A DNA stretch of 64,000 bases, taken from contig DAKD01000016.1 of assembly GCA_002499085.1 (NCBI GenBank), positions 51,932-115,931 of the forward strand, in the 5' to 3' direction. Below, piece after piece: positions 41,572 through 48,790 of this stretch (positions are counted from its first letter, which is position 1; every line of letters begins with the position of its first letter). This DNA comes from Methanomassiliicoccales archaeon UBA280 (GTDB lineage: Archaea > Thermoplasmatota > Thermoplasmata > SG8-5). The position numbers were made by a program, and so were the translations under genes. The notes below the pieces were generated by a model. It made no database searches. It worked only from the letters and a program-made list of their open reading frames with translations, and had not been told where the DNA came from.

Positions 41572-42547
41572 ATTGCTCCACTATGTTGTTCAATAAGTCC
41601 CGTCCAGAATAGCCGAGCCCGGCGACATCCAGAAGCGTCTGGGCTCTGGATGTGATTTTTACGCCGTCTGCAATCTCTGCGTCCGCGAACACATCCCTGT
41701 CGCTCAGCAACACGATAATCTTGATTCCCGAGTTCAGCCTGGCGTCATGAAATTCGTTCCTGAGTATCTCGCCAGTCTCCTTCGTCGAAATATAGCAATA
41801 CACAAGGTCGCTCCGGATCCCATAACCGAACTGGTATGCCGCTGCGGTATAGACACCGAGGGCAATCTGCTTGTCCCAGCTTTCTGCGGCTCGGGTCAGG
41901 GTACGCGCCAGCTCGTGCGTGGACTCGACACCGGTCGTTATTTCATCTGTCTGAAGGGCCTTGAGCGGCCTCTCCCATGCGATGGCGCTGAACAGTGTCT
42001 CCAAATCGCCGAGTTCCACCGCGTTGCCTTTCTGGGAAATGATCCCCCTGGACTCCAGGTTCTTCACAGTCCTGTGGGTCCATGCATAGGACACTTTCTC
42101 TTCCTGGGAGATGCTCCTGATCGAGCATGGGCCTGTTCTGAGAAGGTGGGTGATGACCTTCCAGGCCTTCTCGGAGGTCAACTTTCCTCGGGGTGTGGTC
42201 CTTTCCTGGCTGACTGAAAACTCATATGGTAGGCGTATTAGTTTGATTCCGATTTCTGTGGCTGCGGAATGAATAACCTCAGGGATGACCTTTGCAGCCA
42301 GCGCAATCTCTACCCTCTCGTCGCTCAATCTCTGGAAGAGGAGAAGCTTGGAAACGGTTTCCCATGTCGCTGTATGGGTTATCTCGATAATGTAAAGTCT
42401 GTTACCATCCCGAATCAGTATATCTGGCCTGAGATTATATTTGTCATTCAGCAGATAATCGTGGACCAAGTTACCGTTCTCACTCACGTTGAGCTCTTGC
42501 CGAATGAAGCTCTCGAGGGCCTGGGAATTCTTCGGAGTTAGTTTCAT
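41552..42547 (-). CDS. AbiEi-like regulator fused to a nuclease-like N-terminal domain
   Basis: A 331-aa protein. Residues about 1-115 look like a PD-(D/E)XK fold: NLRPDILIRDGNRLYIIEITH, giving D...E-x-T, and a strand VEIALAAKVIP. Residues about 125-185 form a winged helix (WKVITHLLRTGPCSIRSIS with WTHRTVKNLESRGII). The last part (about 190-330), with TAAAYQFGY, VYCYIST, GIKIIVLLSDRDVF and TSRAQTLLDVAGLG, matches AbiEi-type antitoxins. AbiEi proteins usually lack the N-terminal nuclease-like domain. ATG 42547 suits a leaderless mRNA from the TATTTAAAT about 25-32 nt upstream. The nested palindrome upstream is a likely operator for self-repression. Confidence 0.7.
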   Translation of the reverse strand: MKLTPKNSQALESFIRQELNVSENGNLVHDYLLNDKYNLRPDILIRDGNRLYIIEITHTATWETVSKLLLFQRLSDERVEIALAAKVIPEVIHSAATEIGIKLIRLPYEFSVSQERTTPRGKLTSEKAWKVITHLLRTGPCSIRSISQEEKVSYAWTHRTVKNLESRGIISQKGNAVELGDLETLFSAIAWERPLKALQTDEITTGVESTHELARTLTRAAESWDKQIALGVYTAAAYQFGYGIRSDLVYCYISTKETGEILRNEFHDARLNSGIKIIVLLSDRDVFADAEIADGVKITSRAQTLLDVAGLGYSGRDLLNNIVEQYGTHRR

Positions 42548-42582
42548 AACTATATCGGCAGAATATAGATAGTATTTAAATG

Positions 42583-42636
42583 TATCAGTGATATATATCG
42601 CTAATTTGCGATATGGGAGAGGAGGTATCACTGATA
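42583..42636. promoter_or_regulatory. Nested palindrome, candidate operator of the AbiE-like pair
   Basis: TATCAGTGATA (42583-42593) faces TATCACTGATA (42626-42636), and inside it TATCGC (42596-42601) faces GCGATA (42608-42613). Both are perfect. The array begins at the upstream edge of the TATTTAAAT box (about 42572-42580) that drives the leftward pair. AbiEi antitoxins are known to repress their promoters by binding inverted repeats, so the location fits. Confidence 0.65.
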
Positions 42637-42911
42637 GGGGCCGTTCCGCAATTGAGGTACATTTCTATCCTTGAAAAAAAGAAAAAAGGGGACGATTTTC
42701 ACATTTCGAAAGGTATATAAACTACCCCTTCAACTAGAAAATGGCAAGCCGAATTGGAATTGCTGATTGAAACTTCAATTCAGCGCAGCCGACGAACTGG
42801 CGGCTGCCAGCATAAATAAGCATAGTATGTTCGTCGCTCTCATTGATTCGTTTCTCTCATCCTTTCAGAAATAACCGAATCCTTATGTACCGGGTAATAT
42901 ATGCCAGAAGC
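42637..42911. other. Gap between the AbiE-like pair and glmM
   Basis: Contains an A-rich stretch (about 42673-42688), GGTATATAAACT (about 42711-42722), which looks like a TATA box reading rightward, and GCCGACGAACTGGCGG (about 42789), a relative of the sequence near 40577. The TATA-like box is about 190 nt from glmM, so it may serve an unannotated RNA or be unused. Confidence 0.4.
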
Positions 42912-44219
42912 ATGAAGCTCTTCGGCTCGTCCGGCATCCGGGGCAGGTTCGGCGACCTGATTACTCCCGAGTTCGCCTGCCGTGTCGGCCAGTCCGTAGG
43001 GGCCAAGTATGACCGCGTTGTCGTGGGCTGGGACACCAGGACAACCAGCCCCCTGCTGGCCGGGGCCGTGCTTTCCGGCCTTGCTTCCGCGGGTTGCAAT
43101 GCCTGCTCTGCCGGTATGGTATCCACGCCGACCCTTGCCAATGCAGCGAGGGATTTCAAGGCCGGCATCATGATAACTGCCTCTCACAACCCGCCCGCAG
43201 ACAACGGTGTCAAGCTCTGGAACCCGGACGGCTCGTCCTTCGGCATGGGGCAGATGGAAGAGACGGAGAGATTCCTTCTCGGGGAAAAGCCGGCATTGGC
43301 CAAGTGGGACAGGATCGGGCGTTTGGAATCCGTCGACAACGCCGTTGAAAGCCACATCCTGAGGATATCCAAGGAAATAGGCCAGCTGAAAGCCAAGGTG
43401 GTTGTGGACTGCGGCAACGGCGCCGGAACAACTATCACACCGGCGCTCCTGCGCAGGCTCGGCTGCGATGTAACCGTCATCAACGAACAGCCTGACGGCT
43501 CTTTCCCGGGCAGGGGTTCCGAGCCCACCGAGGAGAACACAAAGCCCCTGGCCAAGCTGGTTGCGGAACACGGCGCTGTCATAGGCCTTGCGCATGACGG
43601 GGACGGGGACAGGGTCGTCGCGGTGGATGAGAAAGGCAATTTCGCCGGAGGCGATGCCCTGCTTCCGCTTCTGTGCAAGCTTGAAGGCAGGTCCAAAGTG
43701 GTTGTCCCGGTCAACGCCAGCATGGCAGTGGAAAGGGCTGTGGGCAACGTTCAGGTGATAAGGTGCCGCGTCGGGGACGTCTATGTCTCCGAGAAGATCA
43801 AGGAGACAGGCGCGGATTTCGGCGGAGAGCCCTCCGGAACATGGGTATTCCCGAAGGTCTCATACTGTCCGGACGGCATATACGCGGCAGCAAGGCTGGT
43901 CCAGATCGCGTCGGAGAGGCCGCTCTCGGAGAGAATAGCCGAGATTCCCAAGTTCTTCACAGTCAGAAAGAGGCTGGACATGCCCCCTGGCATGCGGGAA
44001 AAAGCCATGTCACACGTGTCAACGGCCCTCAGGTCCCTCAATCCGAAAGAAACCTCGGACCTGGACGGGATACGGGCAGTGTTTGATGATGGCTGGATTC
44101 TGTTCCGCCCGTCAGGCACCGAACCGAAACTGAAGATTGTGGCGGAAGCCGAGTCCCGCGAGAGCGCGGACAGGCTTCTGCAGACAGCTTTGAAAATAGG
44201 AAAGGAGGCGCTCCAATGA
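42912..44219 (+). CDS. glmM: Phosphoglucosamine mutase (phosphohexomutase family)
   Basis: A 435-aa alpha-D-phosphohexomutase. It has the phosphoserine loop TASHNPP (about residue 87), the metal loop DGDGDR (about 233), the sugar loop GEPSGT (about 313) and the phosphate loop RPSGTEPK (about 400). These enzymes interconvert 6- and 1-phosphate sugars. Coupling to a GlmU-like enzyme by a 4-nt overlap points to GlcN-6-P to GlcN-1-P. ATG 42912 gives MKLFGSSGIRG, the usual start; earlier Met codons only add unrelated residues. Confidence 0.9.
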   Translation: MKLFGSSGIRGRFGDLITPEFACRVGQSVGAKYDRVVVGWDTRTTSPLLAGAVLSGLASAGCNACSAGMVSTPTLANAARDFKAGIMITASHNPPADNGVKLWNPDGSSFGMGQMEETERFLLGEKPALAKWDRIGRLESVDNAVESHILRISKEIGQLKAKVVVDCGNGAGTTITPALLRRLGCDVTVINEQPDGSFPGRGSEPTEENTKPLAKLVAEHGAVIGLAHDGDGDRVVAVDEKGNFAGGDALLPLLCKLEGRSKVVVPVNASMAVERAVGNVQVIRCRVGDVYVSEKIKETGADFGGEPSGTWVFPKVSYCPDGIYAAARLVQIASERPLSERIAEIPKFFTVRKRLDMPPGMREKAMSHVSTALRSLNPKETSDLDGIRAVFDDGWILFRPSGTEPKLKIVAEAESRESADRLLQTALKIGKEALQ

Positions 44220-45442
44220 AGGCATTCATAATGGCAGCGGGCGACGGCACCCGCATGAGGCCGCTCACGGCCAACATGCCGAAATCATTGCTACCGGTTG
44301 CGGGGAAGCCGCTAATCCAGCATATGCTGGAGACTCTGAAATCCTGCAGGCTCAAGGACATCACGATACTTGTCAACCCTGGAAGACGATACATCGACCA
44401 GGAGTTCGGGGACGGCTCCGACCTGGGCCTCGAGCTCTCTTATGTTGTGCAGAGGCAGCCGCTGGGCACGGCGAATGCTGTGGGCACTGCCGGGCTGGTC
44501 CTTGACGAGCCGTTCCTCTGCCTCAACGGGGATGTCATTGTGAACAAGCCCACAATCTCGGGAATACTGGCAGATTACAGGAAGAACGGCCTGAATGTTG
44601 TCACCGGCGTGAGCGTGGACAACCCCTCCGAATTCGGAATACTCGACATCAGCGGCGGAAAGCTGAGGCGCATGGTCGAGAAATCAAGAACCCCGCCGGG
44701 CAACCTTGCCAACGCCGGAATATACGTATTCACTCCCGAGATATTCAAATGGATCGAGAAAACCGGGAAATCCATTCGCGGCGAATACGAGATAACAGAC
44801 TCGCTGACCATGATGGCAGAAACGAATCACATCCGCGTCCATGAGTTCGAGGGCGAGTGGGTGGACGTGGGCAGGCCGTGGGACCTTCTGAGGGCGAACA
44901 GGTTGTTCATGGAAAGCCTCAAATCAAAGATGGAAGGCGATGCCCAGCCAAATGCCACATTGGAGGGTCCTGTGGTTCTGGGCAAGGGAAGCCGCATACT
45001 CAACGGGGCCTATGTTATCGGCCCGGTCATAATCGGCGAAGACACTGTGATAGGGCCGAACTGCTTCATACGTCCGTCCACATTCATCGGGAACGGCTGC
45101 AAGGTGGGCAATGCCACCGAAGTCAAGAACTCCATACTCATGGACGGCGCCAAGGCCCCGCATCACAATTATGTCGGGGACAGCATACTGGGCAGGGAGA
45201 CCAACCTGGGCTCGGGCACCAAGGTGGCCAACCTGCGACTGGACGGAAGGAACATCCGTGTAAGCCTTAGAGGCAAAACTGTGGACACAGGCCTGCGGAA
45301 GCTCGGAGTGATAACGGGCGACAATGTCAAGGTCGGGGTCAATGCCAGCATCAACCCCGGCACAATAATCTCCGAGGACTGCCTCATCGGGGCTGGAACG
45401 ACAGTGGGCGGGACCATCGAGCCGGGTTCCAGAATCTATTGA
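44216..45442 (+). CDS. Bifunctional GlmU-like sugar-1-phosphate nucleotidylyltransferase/acetyltransferase
   Basis: A 408-aa protein. The nucleotidyltransferase half (1-230) has AAGDGTRMRPLTANMPKSLLP, metal-binding GDVI and NAGIYVF. A left-handed beta helix of hexapeptide repeats (about 245-400: VVLGKGSRI, VIIGEDTVIGPNCFIRPST, GDNVKVGVNASINPGTII) carries acetyltransferase activity in archaeal homologues. Together with GlmM it would make UDP-GlcNAc for N-glycans or cell-surface sugars. ATGA overlap with glmM. The split of activities is by family knowledge, not proven here. Confidence 0.88.
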   Translation: MKAFIMAAGDGTRMRPLTANMPKSLLPVAGKPLIQHMLETLKSCRLKDITILVNPGRRYIDQEFGDGSDLGLELSYVVQRQPLGTANAVGTAGLVLDEPFLCLNGDVIVNKPTISGILADYRKNGLNVVTGVSVDNPSEFGILDISGGKLRRMVEKSRTPPGNLANAGIYVFTPEIFKWIEKTGKSIRGEYEITDSLTMMAETNHIRVHEFEGEWVDVGRPWDLLRANRLFMESLKSKMEGDAQPNATLEGPVVLGKGSRILNGAYVIGPVIIGEDTVIGPNCFIRPSTFIGNGCKVGNATEVKNSILMDGAKAPHHNYVGDSILGRETNLGSGTKVANLRLDGRNIRVSLRGKTVDTGLRKLGVITGDNVKVGVNASINPGTIISEDCLIGAGTTVGGTIEPGSRIY

Positions 45443-45500
45443 TGGATGTTGAATGCAAATCCGTGCGCAATATGATAGAGCCGGGTGCGGGGTTTTCTGA

Positions 45501-45743
45501 GAGTTTGTCACTAATTTAGTGATATTGAGATTATTGCCAGGGTCTAGGGTCTGCGTTTTCAAATTGGGATAAAGGGTCTAGGGTCTAGGGGGCTGGATTG
45601 GTCTGGACAAGCCAGCAAATGCGATTTGGAAGCACCCTATGACCCTATCGCCGAATCAGAGATTCGGCTTAGTCGCGACACATGTGTCGCTCCTAGCCCC
45701 TATGACCCTAGCCCCAAACATTCACCAAGAAGTTGACAGACTC
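45501..45743 (-). mobile_element. MITE-like repeat, copy D (243 bp, perfect target duplication)
   Basis: Ends are GAGTTTGTCA and TGACAGACTC, a 10-bp inverted repeat with one change. The flanking 8 bp, TTTTCTGA, are identical at 45493-45500 and 45744-45751. This is the clearest proof of transposition in the family. It is inverted relative to copies B and C, keeps the GCGACACATGTGTCGC palindrome and both hairpins, and has three C-runs plus CC at 45692-45715. It fills most of the 353-bp gap between the glmU-like gene and the RAM gene, ending about 50 nt before the latter. Confidence 0.9.
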
Positions 45744-45795
45744 TTTTCTGAGATAACTTATTTATCAAGCTGCGCATTGCCATGCAGGTGATTGC

Positions 45796-46053
45796 ATGGC
45801 AAAGGGTTATGTGCTTGTCAACGTGGAACCCGGAAAGGAGCTGGAGGCTCTGCGCGGTTTCAAGAGGGTGAAAGGCGTGAAAGAGGTGACGCCGCTTCTG
45901 GGCGACATCGACTTCCTCCTGTTTATAGAGGCCAAGGACACGAACATAATCGCGGGCATTGTCATCGAACACGTCCGCAAGGTCATTGGCGTGGTAAGCA
46001 CCAAGACACTTGTGGAGGACGAGTTCCTCAAGCATTTCGAGGATATATGCTGA
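45796..46053 (+). CDS. Stand-alone Lrp/AsnC ligand-binding (RAM) domain protein
   Basis: An 85-aa protein that is just the alpha/beta ligand-binding domain of Lrp/AsnC regulators (GYVLVNVEPGKELEALRGF, then LGDIDFLLFIEAKDTNII, then VVSTKTLVEDEF), without the HTH. Such stand-alone forms make ring oligomers that bind amino acids or interact with full regulators. It lies 10 nt before adenylate kinase on the same strand, likely one operon with it and the Nudix-methyltransferase gene. A TATA-like ACTTATTTATCAAG lies about 35 nt upstream. Confidence 0.8.
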   Translation: MAKGYVLVNVEPGKELEALRGFKRVKGVKEVTPLLGDIDFLLFIEAKDTNIIAGIVIEHVRKVIGVVSTKTLVEDEFLKHFEDIC

Positions 46054-46063
46054 GAGTGATAGG

Positions 46064-46696
46064 ATGAAACTGATACTGTTGGGACCACCGGGGGCAGGAA
46101 AAGGAACGCAGGCGCAATTTCTCGTCGAGAAATACGGCATACCGCAGATAAGCACTGGCGACCTTCTGAGGAAAGCTGTTGCCGAAGGCACCGAGCTGGG
46201 CAAGATAGCCAAGAGTTACATGGATGCCGGCAAACTGGGACCGGACGACCTCATACTCGCCATGATCAAGGAGAGGATAGAAAAGCCCGACTGCAAGAAA
46301 GGGTACATCCTTGACGGGTACCCGCGCAACCTGGCCCAGGCCGAGGCCATGGAGAAGCTGGACCGCGTGGATGCCGTCATCAACCTGGTCCTGCCCATGA
46401 AGGAGCTGGTGAACAGGCTCACGTCCAGGAGGACTTGCCGAAAGTGCAATGCCGTTTACAACCTGACAGCGAGGCCGCCCAAGGTCACGGGGAAATGCGA
46501 CTCGTGCGGCGGAGAGCTTTACCAGAGGGACGACGACAACGAGAAGACTGTCAGCAAGCGCCTTGACACATACACCGCGCAGACGGCCCCCCTGATTGAA
46601 TATTACAGAAATAAGAACATTCTAAGGGACATAGACTCGACCAGGGGCATGGAGAACACCCTTGCAAGCATAGTCAAGGTCATAGACTCTCTATGA
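46064..46696 (+). CDS. adk: Adenylate kinase
   Basis: A 210-aa enzyme that converts ATP and AMP to two ADP. It has P-loop GPPGAGKGTQ (residue 7), AMP-binding STGDLLR, and the DGYPRNLAQAEAM segment. A long LID carries four Cys, CRKC and CDSC, for structural zinc. This is the bacterial-type long form, found in part of the Euryarchaeota, rather than the trimeric archaeal AdkA. ATG 46064 gives MKLILLGPPG. Its stop overlaps the next start by 4 nt. Confidence 0.95.
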   Translation: MKLILLGPPGAGKGTQAQFLVEKYGIPQISTGDLLRKAVAEGTELGKIAKSYMDAGKLGPDDLILAMIKERIEKPDCKKGYILDGYPRNLAQAEAMEKLDRVDAVINLVLPMKELVNRLTSRRTCRKCNAVYNLTARPPKVTGKCDSCGGELYQRDDDNEKTVSKRLDTYTAQTAPLIEYYRNKNILRDIDSTRGMENTLASIVKVIDSL

Positions 46697-47805
46697 AACT
46701 CAAAGGCTCGATAGTCATCGCCTTCTCCGGCAGAAAATACCTGATGGTCAGGCACAGCCAACGCGCCTGGGAATTTCCCGGCGGCCGCATCGAGGGGGAC
46801 GAATCCCCCCTGGAGACAGCCAAGCGCGAGTTCAGGGAGGAAACCGGTCTCAGGGGCGAAGATTGGAGGGACTGCGGCGTGGCCAGGCTGGAGAACGGGA
46901 ACCTGGCATTGTTCAGATGCAGAGCCTCGGGCAAACCGGTTCCGGAAACGGGGGAGATAGCCGAAGCCAGGTATTTCACCGCACCGCCGTTCAATCTCTC
47001 CTTCGAAAGGAGCGAGTATTTCGAACTCTTGGGCATGGCCGGCTGGCGCGCCAAACCGAAAACAGATTACGACACAGCCTCCAGGGAATTTGACTGCCTA
47101 AGGGGGAAGACCGCAGGCGACGAGATATGGGCCGGGGCCATAGCCAAATGGGGGAAAGTCAACAAGTATGACAGGGTACTGGACATTGGATGCGGGACCG
47201 GCCGGCACTCGATAACCCTTGCGGAAACCTACGGGGCTGATGTTTGCGGCCTGGACTATTCGGGGGGCATGCTATCCAAGGCCAATGCCAAGCGCGGGGG
47301 CTGCTGGCTCAGGGCCGACGCCTCCACTCTCCCGGTGGCATCCGGCACATTCGACACGGCGCTGCTTATTCTGGTGCTCCAGCATGTGGACGACGAGCCT
47401 ATGGCCATATCCGAGGCCAAGAGGGCGCTGCGGCCGGGGGGCAGGTTGCTGATAGCCACAGTCTCGCATTCGCGGATACGGCGTCACATCTCGAGACTTT
47501 TCCCAAGCCTTGTGAGGCTGGACACGGACAGGTTCATGTCGGTTCCGGAACTCAGATGGCATCTGGCAGACCATGGCTTCACAGGCATCAGGACCGGAAT
47601 AATGAGGACAGACAAGAAAATCGAGCCTGTCGAAGGAATAGTCGAGAGGTTCAGGCGCAGGTTCATCTCCACACTGGCGCTTGTGCCGGAGAAGGATTTC
47701 GAAAGGAACATGGCGACATTCGAGAGAAGGCTCAGGAAGGAATACGGCGACTCGGTCGAGACGGATGTTGAGATAACCTTCATCGGGGCGCGCAAACAGG
47801 CCTAG
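46693..47805 (+). CDS. Fused Nudix hydrolase and SAM-dependent methyltransferase
   Basis: A 370-aa two-domain protein. Residues 1-115 are a Nudix hydrolase with the complete box (GGRIEGDE ... REFREETGL), removing nucleoside diphosphates linked to other groups. Residues about 130-370 are a class I methyltransferase with VLDIGCGTGRHSITLAETYG, a GLDYS strand end, DTALLILVLQHVDD, and RPGGRLLIATVSH. The two are usually separate proteins. Overlap with adk (ATGA) shows co-translation. Substrates of either half are unknown; the fusion suggests linked steps on a nucleotide-like compound. Confidence 0.85.
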   Translation: MKLKGSIVIAFSGRKYLMVRHSQRAWEFPGGRIEGDESPLETAKREFREETGLRGEDWRDCGVARLENGNLALFRCRASGKPVPETGEIAEARYFTAPPFNLSFERSEYFELLGMAGWRAKPKTDYDTASREFDCLRGKTAGDEIWAGAIAKWGKVNKYDRVLDIGCGTGRHSITLAETYGADVCGLDYSGGMLSKANAKRGGCWLRADASTLPVASGTFDTALLILVLQHVDDEPMAISEAKRALRPGGRLLIATVSHSRIRRHISRLFPSLVRLDTDRFMSVPELRWHLADHGFTGIRTGIMRTDKKIEPVEGIVERFRRRFISTLALVPEKDFERNMATFERRLRKEYGDSVETDVEITFIGARKQA

Positions 47806-48248
47806 ATATCCGGGCTGTCCCTCTTCCTCAGATAATGCATCCCCTCATGCTCCTCGTAGCCCGCCTCTTTGAACAGCCTCAGGGATGCGTCATGGCCGTC
47901 CTCGATCAGAACCGCGAATATCCCCAGGCCCTTGGCCCTCAGGCGCCTCTCCATCTCCAGAACCATTGCCTTCCCGAACCCCTTGCCCTGATGTTCCGGA
48001 AGCACAGCCAACCTGTTGAGCCAGCCCTTCCGGCTCTCATGCGTGCCCACAAGCACGCCCACGAGTTTGCCGTCCTCGAAACACCCGAGCCACATGTCCG
48101 GGTCCAGTGCCATCTGTCTCCCGACCTCGGCTCGGCTGTCCCGTCCTTTGGGCCTGTAGGGTAGCCCTGCCCTCTCCCAGACGCTGACAATCCCGTCATA
48201 ATGTTCCGGCGCCAGCGTCCTCAGTCCCAGGGCATCACTCCCAGTCAA
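47802..48248 (-). CDS. GNAT-family N-acetyltransferase
   Basis: A 148-aa acetyltransferase. LVGVLVGTHESRKGWLNRLAV is followed by the acetyl-CoA loop PEHQGKGFGKAMV (Q-x-x-G-x-G/A) and a C-terminal AGYEEHEGMHYL. The target, small molecule or protein N-terminus, is not evident. It overlaps the upstream gene by 14 nt and converges with the Nudix-methyltransferase gene (4-nt overlap). Confidence 0.85.
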   Translation of the reverse strand: MTGSDALGLRTLAPEHYDGIVSVWERAGLPYRPKGRDSRAEVGRQMALDPDMWLGCFEDGKLVGVLVGTHESRKGWLNRLAVLPEHQGKGFGKAMVLEMERRLRAKGLGIFAVLIEDGHDASLRLFKEAGYEEHEGMHYLRKRDSPDI

Positions 48249-48771
48249 GAATGAATTCGTCGTAGGGGTCTCCGCGGATCTGGCTCTTGTTGCGCCTCAC
48301 TGAGCCCTTGGTCCGGGTTATCTCCATCATGCCCTCGAAGGCTCCTTCCCAGGCCATGCCGGATTCCTCGATGAAATTGCAGTCCTTCATGATGACGACC
48401 GCTCTTTTTCCGAACTCGTCGCTGAGAATCGACACGTCTCCGAAGTTGAAAGTCTCTGTGTAATTGTCCTTCGCGCGCTTGAGGAGATGCTTGATGTTGA
48501 CAAAACGGACAAGGTGGGCCAAGCTTCCCAGGTTCTTCACAGTGTGATTTCCGCTCTTTCTGACGTACTCCGACCCTCTGGCGCTTATCCATTTCATGAC
48601 CTTTTCGTCGGTCGCAAGCGGGTACATGGAATCGGGTTTCAGTTCCTCAGGTCTCAATCCAGTTTCCGAGAGGCATTGCTTGAGCCCGTCCTGTCCCCAC
48701 TGATGCTTCACATAGTCAAGGTATCCCAGGATGACTCCGCCTTTCAGCTTGCGCTCTTTCATGCATGCCAC
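48235..48771 (-). CDS. Uncharacterised protein, possible small-molecule-binding fold
   Basis: A 178-aa cytosolic protein. The helical first half (GVILGYLDYVKHQWGQDGLK) followed by a beta half resembles in layout the heme-NO-binding/DUF2378 type of fold, but I cannot name the family with certainty. No His in the right setting was confirmed. It overlaps the GNAT gene by 14 nt and is likely in one operon with it. Confidence 0.5.
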   Translation of the reverse strand: MACMKERKLKGGVILGYLDYVKHQWGQDGLKQCLSETGLRPEELKPDSMYPLATDEKVMKWISARGSEYVRKSGNHTVKNLGSLAHLVRFVNIKHLLKRAKDNYTETFNFGDVSILSDEFGKRAVVIMKDCNFIEESGMAWEGAFEGMMEITRTKGSVRRNKSQIRGDPYDEFILDWE

Positions 48772-48790
48772 AACCGCGAATGGCTAGTTA

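Noticed and set aside
40352..42911. Extending the integrated element to the AbiE-like pair
   Set aside because: The exact att repeat closes the element at 40351; the block beyond has its own flanking similarities and is treated as separate.
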